Position numbers and translations under genes: made by a program | Part shown: piece by piece, positions 1 to 10,395 of the stretch | Numbering within the stretch: the first letter of the stretch is position 1 | Layout: every line of letters begins with the position of its first letter | Source: Batkoa obscura | Lineage: Eukaryota > Entomophthoromycota > Entomophthoromycetes > Entomophthorales > Batkoaceae | DNA length: 64,000 nt | Assembly: GCA_030770535.1 (NCBI GenBank) | Contig: JASVEC010000036.1 | Location: 186,001 to 250,000 of the forward strand | Reading direction: 5' to 3' | The notes under the pieces: model-generated | What the model was told of the DNA's origin: nothing | Databases searched by the model: none | Seen by the model: the letters and a program-made list of their open reading frames with translations, nothing else

Positions 1-59
1 GAGGAACATATAAATTAAATTAATTGATATGGACAGTAATTGTATGCCTAAATAGATGC

Positions 60-67
60 TATAAATA
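60..67 (+). promoter_or_regulatory. TATA box of lipase 1
   Basis: TATAAATA lies about 63 bp before the lipase ATG. The same octamer sits 40-70 bp before several other secreted-protein genes in this window, which supports a real core promoter. Confidence 0.6.
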
Positions 68-122
68 AGAGAGATATACTGCATTTACTTCATGTTATTT
101 TATTACTATTTGATAGCTCTAT

Positions 123-1118
123 ATGAAATTGGCAAACTTCTTAATTTTAATTAATGTCCCTACATTTTTAGGGTTCAATCTGAAACCACGTGGTGCAGAT
201 GCAGGCTCTGGAAGCGCAGATCCTTTCTTATCTCGAATTAAGAATGAAATGGCTGCTATTACTGCAGAAGCAGCGAAAGACACAGTTGTAAGGAAAAGAA
301 GTAAAAACTTACTCCGTGGTTTTATTTCCGAAGGTTTGGTACCAAATGATAGTGAGTCCAAAAGATACTTGAGATTAGCTGGAGCATCTTACTGTTCAAA
401 TAAAGCATTGGAGGCATGGAGCTGTGGACATTGTAAACAATCTACTTCTGCAAAGTATTTTACTGTGATAGAGGATTCTACCTATTCTACCAAGGCATTG
501 ATTGCTGTTGATTCAACCAAAAATGAGATTATCATTTCATTTAGAGGGTCTTCAAATCTTCCAAATTGGTTTCAGAACGCTAAGCTTATTAAGACTGATT
601 TATTAAGCAATAACCCAGATATTAAAGTCCATCTTGGGTTTAAACAATGTAGAGACAAGCTAAGTGAACTCTATATCCCAATTCTTACAAAATTATTATC
701 AGAAAACCCAGGTTTTACAATCGTCAGTACTGGTCATTCATTAGGTGGTGCTATTGCTACCTTAGCTATCCTTGATATCAATAACAAATTGAAAGTACCA
801 TTTAAGGATATGCGTTTAGTTACTTTTTGCCAACCCAGAGTAGGAAATGCTAACTTTGCGGAATGGTTTAATAAGAGTGTCTTAGATTCTGCACGTTTTA
901 CTAATAATAACGATCCCGTTCCAAGGCTACCTAGTCGTGTCCTAGGGTTTGTTCACCAACATACTGAAGTCTATATTAAAGGGATGGTGGCTAAAACATG
1001 CTCTAACAAAGTTTTGGAAGATGATACATGTCTTTCCTCCGATCTTCCTGGTATAAAAAGTGCTCTTGTGGACCATACTACTGTTTGGGGCATTCAATTT
1101 GGTGGTGGTTGTGACTAA
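123..1118 (+). CDS. secreted class 3 triacylglycerol lipase (paralogue 1)
   Basis: Single-exon gene for a 331-aa lipase of the fungal class 3 (Rhizomucor-type) family, which hydrolyses triacylglycerols outside the cell. A hydrophobic N-terminus (residues 1-20) suggests secretion, though it is a weak signal peptide. After a variable propeptide-like stretch (about 25-80) comes the alpha/beta hydrolase core. The nucleophile is Ser206 in GHSLGGA, the acid is Asp264 in NNNDPVPRLP and the base is His318 in DHTTVWG. SFRGSSNLPNWF (139-150) matches the oxyanion/lid strand of the family. Cysteines at 91, 101, 104, 293, 303 and 330 could form disulfides. A TATA box lies 63 bp upstream. The paralogue at 3.5 kb has the same order and similar length, so the two arose by tandem duplication with strong divergence. 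The family call is firm; the substrate is inferred. Confidence 0.93.
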   Translation: MKLANFLILINVPTFLGFNLKPRGADAGSGSADPFLSRIKNEMAAITAEAAKDTVVRKRSKNLLRGFISEGLVPNDSESKRYLRLAGASYCSNKALEAWSCGHCKQSTSAKYFTVIEDSTYSTKALIAVDSTKNEIIISFRGSSNLPNWFQNAKLIKTDLLSNNPDIKVHLGFKQCRDKLSELYIPILTKLLSENPGFTIVSTGHSLGGAIATLAILDINNKLKVPFKDMRLVTFCQPRVGNANFAEWFNKSVLDSARFTNNNDPVPRLPSRVLGFVHQHTEVYIKGMVAKTCSNKVLEDDTCLSSDLPGIKSALVDHTTVWGIQFGGGCD

Positions 1119-3421
1119 ATAATTTAAAAGTAATCTTGACTGTAACTATCTAGAACTAATCAAATTGTTTTTTGATTTTGCTATTAAATTTAATTAATCA
1201 TTTTTTGTAAGCTTTTTGATTTTTAACAATAACTGTAGTGTTTAAGATAATTAAAAAGTGAAGCTCCTTTCGAACTATTTAAAAAGTAGCCCATCTTACT
1301 TAAATGCTTGGTGTAATATGGTCATGATTGAAATACACGATTAATATCTTTTAGGGACATATTATAATCTGGTTCTATTTAAGAAATTATAAAACCACAA
1401 AAATTATATAGTAATTTAACATGTCACAATAATCATAGTCACTAGAATAATTACTGTTAACCATTTGCTATAATAAAAGCTAAGTTTACAAGTTCTGTTT
1501 ATAGACTGGCTTTAATTTATTAATAATATGATGCTCATGATGGTGTTTATATTTAAATTTAAGTATTGGCTTTTAAGATTTGTATCTGTAAATAAACTTG
1601 ACAATTACTATAATTAATTAAAACTGATTGCTTCTTAGATGTTTTAAATAAATTTAGAATCAATAGGGTATAGTAGGATCATCAATACATGATGTTAGGT
1701 TTTGCATAGGGTTCAAACATTCAAACCATCACATTTATTTATTTTTACTCACAGCTTTATGTTCACTTTTAAACAGATACTTTTATACATGAAACAATTT
1801 AAAAGTTTCAAAATTTACACAGCTTTTGTCAGCTCTTCACTTACTAATTAAACGGTATGACATATAGAGTATCAACGAATATTTTTGAAAATATTATAAA
1901 GAGTTTAACGAAAGGAATATGAATGTCTTTTATTTAATATTTTGACCATTTGATATAACATAAAGTTTCAAAAAACCTTTTAGCTAAATTTTGAAACAGA
2001 AATGCTCTTAAAGTATAAGAGAACCAAAATCCTTAAATCTAAGACAAAAAATCAAAGCTGTCAAAAGCACTCCAATTTCGACCAGCTGCTAAATATAATT
2101 AAAGAGGAAAAAAAACTTGAATCTATGTTTTGATACAGCGCTCTTTGATATGTTTCTTTTCTTACTGATAATAGCCATGATATTTTAATGTTTCTTTAAA
2201 GGCATAATTAAATATTAAAATCCTAAAAGATTAACTAATACTGTAATTATAGATATAAATCCTTCTTCTGTTTATCTATGAAGAGTTGAGAATACTAAAA
2301 ACTTATCTTGAATTAATTTAATATGAGAATTTTACATTGATGTTTTTGACGAAATCCTAATAAAAACTATTCAATTAGTATGTAAATCAAAGCTTATGAT
2401 ATGTAGACAAAATTCCGTACTTTCCGGAACAACGTTCACATTGTAGCATCTTGAGGGAGGCAACAATAGTAAAAACTTGTTAAGCTTTTTCTAAAAAATA
2501 GTGAATGAGATTTTAAGCATTTAATTTCAAATGTACATTATTTATTGATAATATTAAGGCTGCTGTGATTATATTATTCTTAAACAGAGTCATGAATCCA
2601 AGAGTTTAAACTGTTTGAATTTCTCAAGTTACTCCCAAAAAAGTTTATTACGTGAAATTATAGTATTAGGAGTAAGTTATAAAAGCAAGACAAAAATATG
2701 TAATAGAGTTTGCCAAAGCATATAAGCATTTAGGATATATACATTGGTTATAAATATTTATATTATCTAATTGATTTTCTGAGATTTAAATAATTCAACA
2801 ATAACTTTATAAAAAGCTCAAAGGTTCTGTATAATTACAACAAGGATAGCTAATATTGTTATTTCTTAAATGACTGAAAACATTCTTCTCAAGCTCAATA
2901 ATCCTTTTTTAAAATTTAATATAAAATACTATTTTAATGTTAAATACCAAATATATAACTTAGATTAAACCATGTGTTATTCAACCTTAATTTTACCCCC
3001 TTCTAATTTAAATGATGCAGATGTAACGTTTGTATTTAAAATCGCATCTATTACTTTTGTTATAGTTTTTACTACTGAACCATTAAGTGAAGCGTCGACG
3101 TACTATTAAACGAAACATTAATAACCAGCAATAACAATGTACAAACATAATGGGTATATGGCAATACACCATTATATCTTCTAGTATCCAATACAGTTTT
3201 TATATGTCCACTTATGGTTATTGTTAATTTTATTTATAAATAAATCAATAAGGATTTACTATAAAATCACTTGATTTATTTCAATAATATATTTATCATT
3301 CATTTATTTAATTTTACTCGTTAACTATCAATTTATTATAGAAGTTCTCCATTTATATTTTTTACAAAAAATAAGCATTTTTAATTAGACATTTAGACAT
3401 CACTATAGTAAAATAAAATAA
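1119..3421. other. AT-rich intergenic stretch between the two lipases
   Basis: About 2.3 kb without a convincing reading frame, RNA gene or repeat copy on either strand. It contains the 3' region of lipase 1 and the promoter side of lipase 2. I see nothing else in it. Confidence 0.6.
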
Positions 3422-3429
3422 TATAAATA
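3422..3429 (+). promoter_or_regulatory. TATA box of lipase 2
   Basis: TATAAATA lies about 46 bp before the ATG of the second lipase and is identical in sequence to the box of lipase 1. Confidence 0.55.
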
Positions 3430-3467
3430 TAGACCAATGTTTCTACCATTATTAACATAATTTCAAC

Positions 3468-4451
3468 ATGAAGTTAAACATTACATTATTATCCTCCATC
3501 TTCTACCTTTCCGCTTTCAATGGTGAATTACAGCAAGAAGCTAAATTTAACGCTACTTCTGTTTCTGCTTCCTCAGACCCATACCTCAATAATTTGATCT
3601 CAAATCTTAATCAAGTTGTTAAAGATTTTAAAGATATTCCAGTAAAACAATCTAGGGCATCTACAGTAACTAGATTGACTGTGTCAAATGAAGCAACTGC
3701 AAAGAAATTTGCAAGGTTGGCTGGTGCTGCTTACTGTAGCGATTCTACCTTATCCAGCTGGAAATGTAACCATTGTTCGGTATACGGGGGATTAAAGGTG
3801 GTTAAAGTCTTTGATAATTCCAAGCATGAAACAAGAGGTTTTGTTGGACTTGATACTGTCAACAGAATTGTTGTCGTTTCCTTTAGAGGAACATCTAACA
3901 TAAAAAATTGGGTACAAAATGTTAAAATTGCAAAAACTGATTTATTTTCTGGTAATAGCAAAATACAAGTTCATCTTGGCTTTAAACAAGCTAGAGATGC
4001 CCTTAGTCCAGTTTACACACCAGTAGTAAGTGAGCTTCTAAAGAGCAATCCTGGTTTTAAATTAGTTGTTGTTGGTCATTCTTTAGGTGGTGCTATTGGT
4101 AATTTAGCAGCAATCGACCTTCAAGCATCTCAAAAGCTCTCATGGGGAAATATTCAACTCTTTACTTATGGACAACCTAGGGTAGGAAATGCAGATTTTG
4201 CTAATTGGTTCGATTCCTTGAACTTGCTTTCAACAAGAGTTACCAACGACCAAGATATCGTACCTCATGTCCCTCCTCGTTCGATGTCGTTCAACCACTA
4301 CTTTGTTGAAATGTGGTTACATAAAAATTCAGCTAAAATCTGTTCAACTTCTCAAATTGAAGATGCTTCTTGTTCCCTTTCTGCTGAACCCTTTTTAAAC
4401 GTCAGTGACCATCTTACTTATTGGGATGTTCGTCTTGGTGGAAGTTGCTAA
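3468..4451 (+). CDS. secreted class 3 triacylglycerol lipase (paralogue 2)
   Basis: Single-exon gene for a 327-aa class 3 lipase. The N-terminus MKLNITLLSSIFYLSAFNG looks like a signal peptide. The catalytic triad is complete: Ser205 in GHSLGGA, Asp263 in NDQDIVPHVPP and His315 in SDHLTYWD. SFRGTSNIKNWVQN (138-151) is the oxyanion/lid strand. Cysteine positions (90, 100, 103, 292, 302, 327) match those of paralogue 1, so the disulfide plan is shared. The two proteins are similar through the catalytic core and differ mostly in the first 70 residues, which is usual where a secreted enzyme carries a variable pro-region. It presumably acts on extracellular lipid. Whether the two differ in substrate or timing cannot be read from the sequence. 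Confidence 0.93.
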   Translation: MKLNITLLSSIFYLSAFNGELQQEAKFNATSVSASSDPYLNNLISNLNQVVKDFKDIPVKQSRASTVTRLTVSNEATAKKFARLAGAAYCSDSTLSSWKCNHCSVYGGLKVVKVFDNSKHETRGFVGLDTVNRIVVVSFRGTSNIKNWVQNVKIAKTDLFSGNSKIQVHLGFKQARDALSPVYTPVVSELLKSNPGFKLVVVGHSLGGAIGNLAAIDLQASQKLSWGNIQLFTYGQPRVGNADFANWFDSLNLLSTRVTNDQDIVPHVPPRSMSFNHYFVEMWLHKNSAKICSTSQIEDASCSLSAEPFLNVSDHLTYWDVRLGGSC

Positions 4452-4685
4452 AAACAAAAATAAATAATCCCTTTAAGTTTTTTACTCCTTCATATATTTT
4501 TCATGTTTAAATCATTTTGATGATATTAGTGAAAATAATTTAGGATAAACATCTAAAATAAATTTGAATAACAATTAAGCTAAAATAAAATTAATGTTTA
4601 TTATTATGCAATATTCAATATTTTTTCAATATCATCATGAATTATAAGTTATTTAAACCTAGAGGTTGTAAATGATTACGAAAAT

Positions 4686-5381
4686 CTATTGAAGTAAACC
4701 AAAGCTATGAGCGCAGTTATAAGCTGCTCTTACAACAGCACGTTTGACCTTTTTGGCTTCAAAAGTAGCCTTTTGACTAGCGCCCCCTTTTCTACTTGGT
4801 TTCTTGACTTTACTTTTTATCTCTTTACCTTTTTTGTTATTTATAGTCTCTTTAGCTCCTTTTCTACTCTTAGTACTTTTGGCACTTTTGGCACCTTTAA
4901 CGCTCTTATCTCCTTTATTACCCTTGGTTCCTTTCTTAACTTTGGTATCTTTGGATTCTTCAGCCCCTTTACCAGCTTTTGTGCCCTCGTTACTTCCATC
5001 TATTGTTTTGATATCTTCTTTGGCCTTTTCAACAATAGTTGGGAGATCCTTTTCTAATTGCTTAAAGTATGTATTTGATTCACTAGAAAGCTTGCTAAGG
5101 CCTAAAACTTTTTTTTCTCCTTTTTTAGAAGTCCCTTCTTTCTTTCCTTTTCCAGTAGTATCTTTTTCTCCTTTTTTATTAGCTTTAGTCTGCTTTGATC
5201 CTTTGCCAGCTTCTATCTTTTTATCTCCTTTCACACTAGCGGGTTTACTTGCTTTGGACCCAGAGCCCTCTGGAGCCTTTCCTTTTGACTTCAAAGCTCT
5301 TATCTTAGGTACCCTTAGCTCCCAAGCATGAGCAAAAGCAAGTAAAACTGATACTAAAACTAAAATAAATAAAAATTTCAT
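4686..5381 (-). CDS. secreted lysine-rich low-complexity protein
   Basis: Single-exon gene for a 231-aa protein that I do not recognise. A clear signal peptide (MKFLFILVLVSVLLAFAHA, likely cut after AHA) is followed by two long stretches made almost only of Lys, Gly, Ser, Thr, Ala and Glu with repeated KG(x)K and KGxKS units (about residues 30-95 and 135-205). They flank a less repetitive, probably helical segment around 96-130. The C-terminus has two cysteine-free basic patches and one Cys near the end. The composition recalls linker-histone tails, but the signal peptide places it outside the nucleus. It could bind anionic polymers such as extracellular DNA, wall polysaccharide or membranes. 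The opposite strand is open too, only because the codon composition is so biased. Confidence 0.75.
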   Translation of the reverse strand: MKFLFILVLVSVLLAFAHAWELRVPKIRALKSKGKAPEGSGSKASKPASVKGDKKIEAGKGSKQTKANKKGEKDTTGKGKKEGTSKKGEKKVLGLSKLSSESNTYFKQLEKDLPTIVEKAKEDIKTIDGSNEGTKAGKGAEESKDTKVKKGTKGNKGDKSVKGAKSAKSTKSRKGAKETINNKKGKEIKSKVKKPSRKGGASQKATFEAKKVKRAVVRAAYNCAHSFGLLQ

Positions 5382-5420
5382 CTTATTTAAAAGTAATTTA
5401 TATAATGTTTCTTTCGCTTA

Positions 5421-5429
5421 TATTTTATA
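5421..5429 (-). promoter_or_regulatory. TATA box of the lysine-rich secreted protein gene
   Basis: On the minus strand TATAAAATA lies about 40-48 bp before the ATG at 5381, matching the spacing seen at other secreted-protein genes here. Confidence 0.5.
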
Positions 5430-7072
5430 GTGGGGTGAATGAGGACCAAGAACAACAATCAATAATAAAACCAAACTAATATATTAAAGTGTTTTCTCTG
5501 ATACTATATTACAAGTATTTTGTTATTTCCTTTGTAGCATGGAATTAATAATATTTAGTAACTTCTAGTCATTTATTTAAGCTTTTAGAACATTTGAAAT
5601 TAAAAATTCATTTTATAATATAACCAATCATGTTTACTTTATACATTTTTTGTAACATAGTTTAGTAGTCAGAATTGTTCAATTTGAAATAAATTATAGA
5701 AAAATAAAATTGACTTAATTAGAAATTAGAAATATTAGATATAGTGGTATTTTATAATATATCATATAACAATAATAGCAACATCTCCGAAGCATAAGCT
5801 AATATATTAGTTTTTAATAAATAGCTTGAAAGATTTTCAAGTAGTTGATATATTTCCTAAGAAAAGCTATCTAATATATTAAATAAGTGAATTATATGAT
5901 ATTTACATTTATATTATAAGTTAACTATTTTGAATTAGAACTTCCAGCATAATATAAGGATATATTTTTTTGTTTGATTTTACTAATAACTATTCTATTC
6001 AAATAGTGTTTGAAAAATCGAAAAGTGATGAAACTAAAAAAACATTATCATATCATCACTTATACAGAATAGCTTAGAATAATTTGATATTATATTTCAA
6101 TCAATATATATATGAGCAACATTTTTTGAAATGTTATTAAATATTTATTTAACTTGTTTGTAGCGCATAGTATATGATGCACCTGAAACTCAAATTGACA
6201 TAAAATGATATTTATAGTATAAACAAAAAATATGATAGTAACAATATTTTATACATCAATAGCTACAGTCTATCATAAGCAATTTTTAAATTTTGTTAAA
6301 TAATAGTAATGGTAAAGAAATTAGTAGTACTTTTTAAAATTAATCAATTTGAAAACATTCTGAAATAAATTACACCTTGGCTTTTGCCGCTATCAAAGGA
6401 AATAATAAATTAAATTAAATTCTTCCTTTTAAAAATAATATCATTGATGATTTGATCTATTAGGATGGGGCTGGCTTAGTAACATGTTATTATTCTAACT
6501 AATGGAACATTCCAGGCCTCTAAGTCTTTGAGGAGAAAAAATGACTAAAATCTTTAATAAAATTTTATTAATCAAATAGATAATAAAGCTATTAGTTTGA
6601 AAAGCAAAAGAAATGTTATTAAAAGTAATATTCTGCTGTCACACATAAAATATTTTTGCAAAATTATAAAGGAAAACCAGGATTTATTTTTTAAAGGAAT
6701 TTGTCGTTTATTCCAACTTAATCTGAGTACCAACTGCTAATCACTAGCAGGTTTTTTTTACTAGGTTTACTGTGTGAAAAGTAGTTTTTATTGCCCTTGT
6801 TGTAGATCAGGCTTAAATGATTGAGAAATACTACTTTAGAGATCCTCTTAAAATATTAGCGTATGCCCTTGATATTGATAAGTTGCTAATATTTAGAATA
6901 TTTTCCTATTACGAATATTTGACATTTTAAATGACTGAGTTTTGTATTCACCCAAGCATTAGATTATTTTTAAAAGCAATATCTATGTCATCTTAACCAA
7001 TAATTTTTACCTTTCACATATGTTGACCATACTTTGATAAAGCTATAATAAAATTTGTAAGTTTAAACTAAT
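5430..7072. other. AT-rich intergenic stretch
   Basis: No supportable gene. Apart from one worn MITE-like copy (5952-6054) I see nothing recognisable. Confidence 0.55.
5952..6054 (-). repeat. MITE-like element, worn copy
   Basis: Matches the minus-strand form of the roughly 105-bp family (TTTTTTTGTTT, ACTAAT, CAAATAGTG, AAAAGTGATGAAACTAAAAAAACAT in order) but with many substitutions and eroded ends, so it is probably an old insertion. Confidence 0.65.
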
Positions 7073-7174
7073 ATTGGGAATATTTTTTTGGGTTCATCAC
7101 TTTCCATTTTTAAGCACTATTTGAGTGGAAAAATTGTTAGTAAAACTCTTAAATACAAAAATACATCCCCATTA
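7073..7174 (+). repeat. MITE-like element
   Basis: Family hallmarks in order: a T-run with GGGTTCATCAC, CCATTTTTAAGCACTATTTGAGTGGAAAA, GTTAGTAAAA and the right end AAATACATCCCCA. Confidence 0.8.
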
Positions 7175-7529
7175 TTCTTTTGGGTCAATTTTATTTCAAA
7201 ATGAGAGTAAAGTTCAGATTTTTGCTTGAAATTGTATTGAGGCAGATATTGAAGTATTTACAACCAGCTAATTCATTTGAGCACTTTCCTTGAATAAATA
7301 CTTATCTAAGTTAATGAGCAATGCTATCAAATACAGCTTGATGCATTCGGTTTATGATGGACTTATAGGGCTTAAAGGTTATTAAAAGAATCTTATTTAG
7401 AAAATGAGATGTTGATGAGACGTTTGTATCTTTTTGACGATGATATCAAATACATAAACAATTGTCTAAATTTGATATCTTTTTATTATATAAAATGATA
7501 TAGTAGTACCATGTATATATTGTCCAGCG

Positions 7530-8421
7530 AACCACTATGACCAAAGAAGGTGATCATCGATGCAAGCAGTGCTGAGGAACTATTAGAATTGTTTAAGAGT
7601 TATTTAAATAAAATTGAATTGTCGGGATTTATGAAATTAATAAATAGTTAAAAACGTTGCTAAGTATTTGAACCCAAGTAAATCGAAAATGCTCAAATTT
7701 TATATAAACTTTAAGCTATACCTAAATGGGTTAGATGTCTTTAGAATTTTCAAGGGATTAATAACATTAAATCTTAAAATACATGGGAGTATATATGGCC
7801 CTATTATGTTTAATTGCACATTACATTTCAATCGCGATATAACAATGGAAATTAAGGAAACTGACTGTAGGTTTAATGTAAAATGTTTTGGTGATCTAGG
7901 AGAATTAAGCGGGATGCATATGGTAGACTATAAAAAAAGTTAGGCATTCTACAACTATTAGGTTACTTTCAAAGATTCGTTAGGTATAACATTGAATGAA
8001 TCAACACAAAGATGCTTAAAAATGAAGAATTCAAAAACCGAGAACCAAGTCTCCAAACCGATTCCAGTGATTTGAAGTTGTTAAATCAGTAAAAGTTTTC
8101 CCTGTTATTTCAAAAAAATCGATTAAAATTCCAGAATTCCCAAATAGTGGAATCGCTTATTATGTAAAACATGGAATTATTGCACATAAGTATTATATAG
8201 AAAAAAGATGGAAACCAGATATATATTTACTATTCTGTTATCATTTATTATATACAGATGAGTTGTTTAAAGAAAATGAAGTAGTTTATAAAAAACTTAA
8301 TGTATTACAATGTTTGAGAAGAGGGTTTTACAACTTCTCCATTGATTTTTTTGGCGCTTTTGATATCAGATTGCATTTTACTATATCCAACTCAATTATT
8401 TATTATCGGCTTTGTTTCTAG
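7530..8421 (+). mobile_element. fossil Ty3/gypsy pol fragment
   Basis: Decayed piece of a Ty3/gypsy-type LTR retrotransposon. Short stretches resemble the end of reverse transcriptase and the start of RNase H of this superfamily: a segment like AEELLELFKSYLNKIELSG near 7568-7625, LGYFQRFVRYN near 7955-7995, and FKENEVVYKKLNVLQCLRR near 8269-8325. It is broken in several places, and no flanking LTRs or other domains were recognised. The erosion suggests an old insertion. The superfamily call rests on remembered motif order, not on a search. Confidence 0.5.
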
Positions 8422-9798
8422 TAATTTTGATTAAATTAAATGAAAGCAACTTAATATTTCATCTATTTGCCATATTGCATTTCTAATAAATTTTTGAATG
8501 TTCTTTTATTTATTTTAAAAGTGCTGAAGGTTATTTTTATGTATCAACTTAAAACTTACCACTGGATTTTGATTAATTTTTTTTAATTCCTAGTATAAAG
8601 GGAGTTAATATATTATTTAAGGGAATTCACGCCTTGTAAGTTTAGGTTGTAGCTTTATTTTAAAAATATATCAAAAAAGTTTGAAGAGAATTATATTGAA
8701 ACACCGGGAAAAAAGGAACTGAGTCAAGTCATAGTCTACTGTGTCTAAACCGTAATTGCCTGGCAGTTATATGCTCAAGCTCCTAGTTAAAAGTATACTA
8801 TTTCTGTTAAAAATATTTTGAATTTAAAAAAAAGGTCCTACTGCAGTCCAATTATATATTTTATGAGCTTCTTAAAGTTAACTATAATCGGAAGATATGA
8901 AAACCTTAGTATTACATATAGGATACATTCACTATAACATTCTTCTAGAATTGACTAGAATTGTTAAATTAATCTATATATTCATTTTTTAATAAGATGG
9001 CAGATTAAAAAATATATATGATGATGTTTTTTACTTCATTACTTTTTCCATTTTTTAAGTGCTATTTAAGTGAAAAATTTGTTAGTAAAATTCTTAAATA
9101 TAAAAATACATTCCCATATCTTTATTTCTCAATTCTCTGTCTTTACAAGAATATAAAATTAAGCTTTCAGTAGATTTTATTGAAAACTTTTTTATTACAT
9201 CCTTTCAAAATCTCGGTTAATATCAAGGTACAGGACTTGGAACCATTATTACCAATAACCACCCATTTCTAAGGCTATAGTTTAATAAAGAATATCTTTT
9301 ACTATTAATTTTTATTATAGAATTTTTTATTGTTATCTGCATTTCATTAGAAAATTATACTTTTTAGGAATGTTAGATGACGTGTTATCGGCTTAAAAGT
9401 TTGTTTTACTCCAACCAATACAGATTTAAACTATCTTTAAGTTTAATTATATTTTAAATGCAATATCGTTTATGAAATATTACTAATACTTTTGTATTAA
9501 TATATTTATTAAAGAATCAAATGTTTTTTAAATTTGCTCTTCTATTTAATTCAAGTATGAAGCAAATAAGTATCATTATCACCAGCTAAATTACACCAAG
9601 CCAGAATAAACAGCTTTAAATGCATTATTAATCTATATTACGTTAACCTACTTTTAAAGCCAATAACTAATCAGATTTAATGGCTATTCAAAATCTTAAT
9701 CTGAAATAATTTGATAAAAAGAGATAATCAAGTATAAGAATTTTTTATTTTTTATCTTTTACTTTTAAAATACCGTTTAGTTTACAAATTTAACATTG
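8422..9798. other. intergenic stretch before acetyltransferase A
   Basis: No gene seen. It contains one MITE-like copy (9014-9119) and AT-rich sequence leading to the acetyltransferase start. There is no canonical TATAAATA, but GTATAAGA lies near 9731. Confidence 0.5.
9014..9119 (+). repeat. MITE-like element
   Basis: Contains CTTCATTACTTTTTCCATTTTTTAAG, GTTAGTAAAATTCTTAAA and the right end ATACATTCCCATA. The left end is changed to ATGATGATG. Confidence 0.75.
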
Positions 9799-10395
9799 AT
9801 GGACTCCTATATTAAAGATAAAGAAGAATATGAGAAATTAAGTCATAGAGAAAGGATGCACAAAGGATACCCATATGTGTGGTATGATGAAGAGATACTT
9901 GCAGAACAAAAAATAGCCCAGGAAAAGATATTTAACTTAAATAATTTATCACCATCTAAAGAAAAAGAAAAAAAAGAAATAATAAAATCATTGTTTGGTA
10001 AGGTAGATACAGAAAGGGCACACGTATGTACTCCTTTTTACTGTGATTTTGGTTATAATATTATTACTCATGGACAGTTACTTTTAAACTTTGGGGTTAC
10101 TATACTAGATAGTGCTACAGTGGAATTCGGTGATGGTGTTTTAGTTGGTCCGAACGTACATATTTATACGGCTACACATCCAATTGAAGCTGATTTAAGG
10201 AAGGAATTTATATATACTAAACCAGTCAAAATTGGTAATAACGTTTGGATTGGCGGAGGTGCTATTGTTCTCCCTGGAGTTACTATTGGCGATCGTTCTA
10301 CCGTTGCTGCTGGTGCTGTGGTTACCAAAGATGTGCCTAAAGACGCTGTTGTTGGTGGTAGTCCAGCTAGAATCATTAAACGTTTAGCTAATTAA
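9799..10395 (+). CDS. maltose/galactoside O-acetyltransferase family enzyme (copy A)
   Basis: Single-exon gene for a 198-aa hexapeptide-repeat acetyltransferase of the Maa/LacA family, which moves an acetyl group from acetyl-CoA to a sugar hydroxyl in the cytosol. The N-terminal Mac domain is recognisable ([19 protein letters not shown]), followed by left-handed beta-helix repeats from about residue 75 to 190. The active-site region [10 protein letters not shown] holds the catalytic His, and [19 protein letters not shown] with [17 protein letters not shown] is the CoA-binding end. I start at the ATG at 9799; a TTG lies directly upstream and is not a plausible start in a eukaryote. The length equals that of copy B at 46.1-46.7 kb. 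The same neighbour (Argonaute) follows on the same strand in both places, so the two are products of a segmental duplication. Confidence 0.9.
   Translation: MDSYIKDKEEYEKLSHRERMHKGYPYVWYDEEILAEQKIAQEKIFNLNNLSPSKEKEKKEIIKSLFGKVDTERAHVCTPFYCDFGYNIITHGQLLLNFGVTILDSATVEFGDGVLVGPNVHIYTATHPIEADLRKEFIYTKPVKIGNNVWIGGGAIVLPGVTIGDRSTVAAGAVVTKDVPKDAVVGGSPARIIKRLAN

Noticed and set aside
119-361. 80-codon minus-strand frame
   Set aside because: Lies wholly inside the lipase gene on the opposite strand.
4707-5331. Long Leu/Phe-rich open frames on the plus strand (116 and 175 codons)
   Set aside because: They are antisense shadows of the lysine-rich secreted protein; AAG/AAA codons read as CTT/TTT. No promoter or homology.
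10164-10376. 70-codon minus-strand frame, and its twin at 46105-46320
   Set aside because: Antisense shadows of the two acetyltransferases.
9799-10395. Bacterial contamination or bacterial origin of the window because of the Maa/LacA-type gene
   Set aside because: The gene is embedded among intron-bearing eukaryotic genes and occurs twice. Family members are common in fungi; recent transfer cannot be judged from sequence alone.
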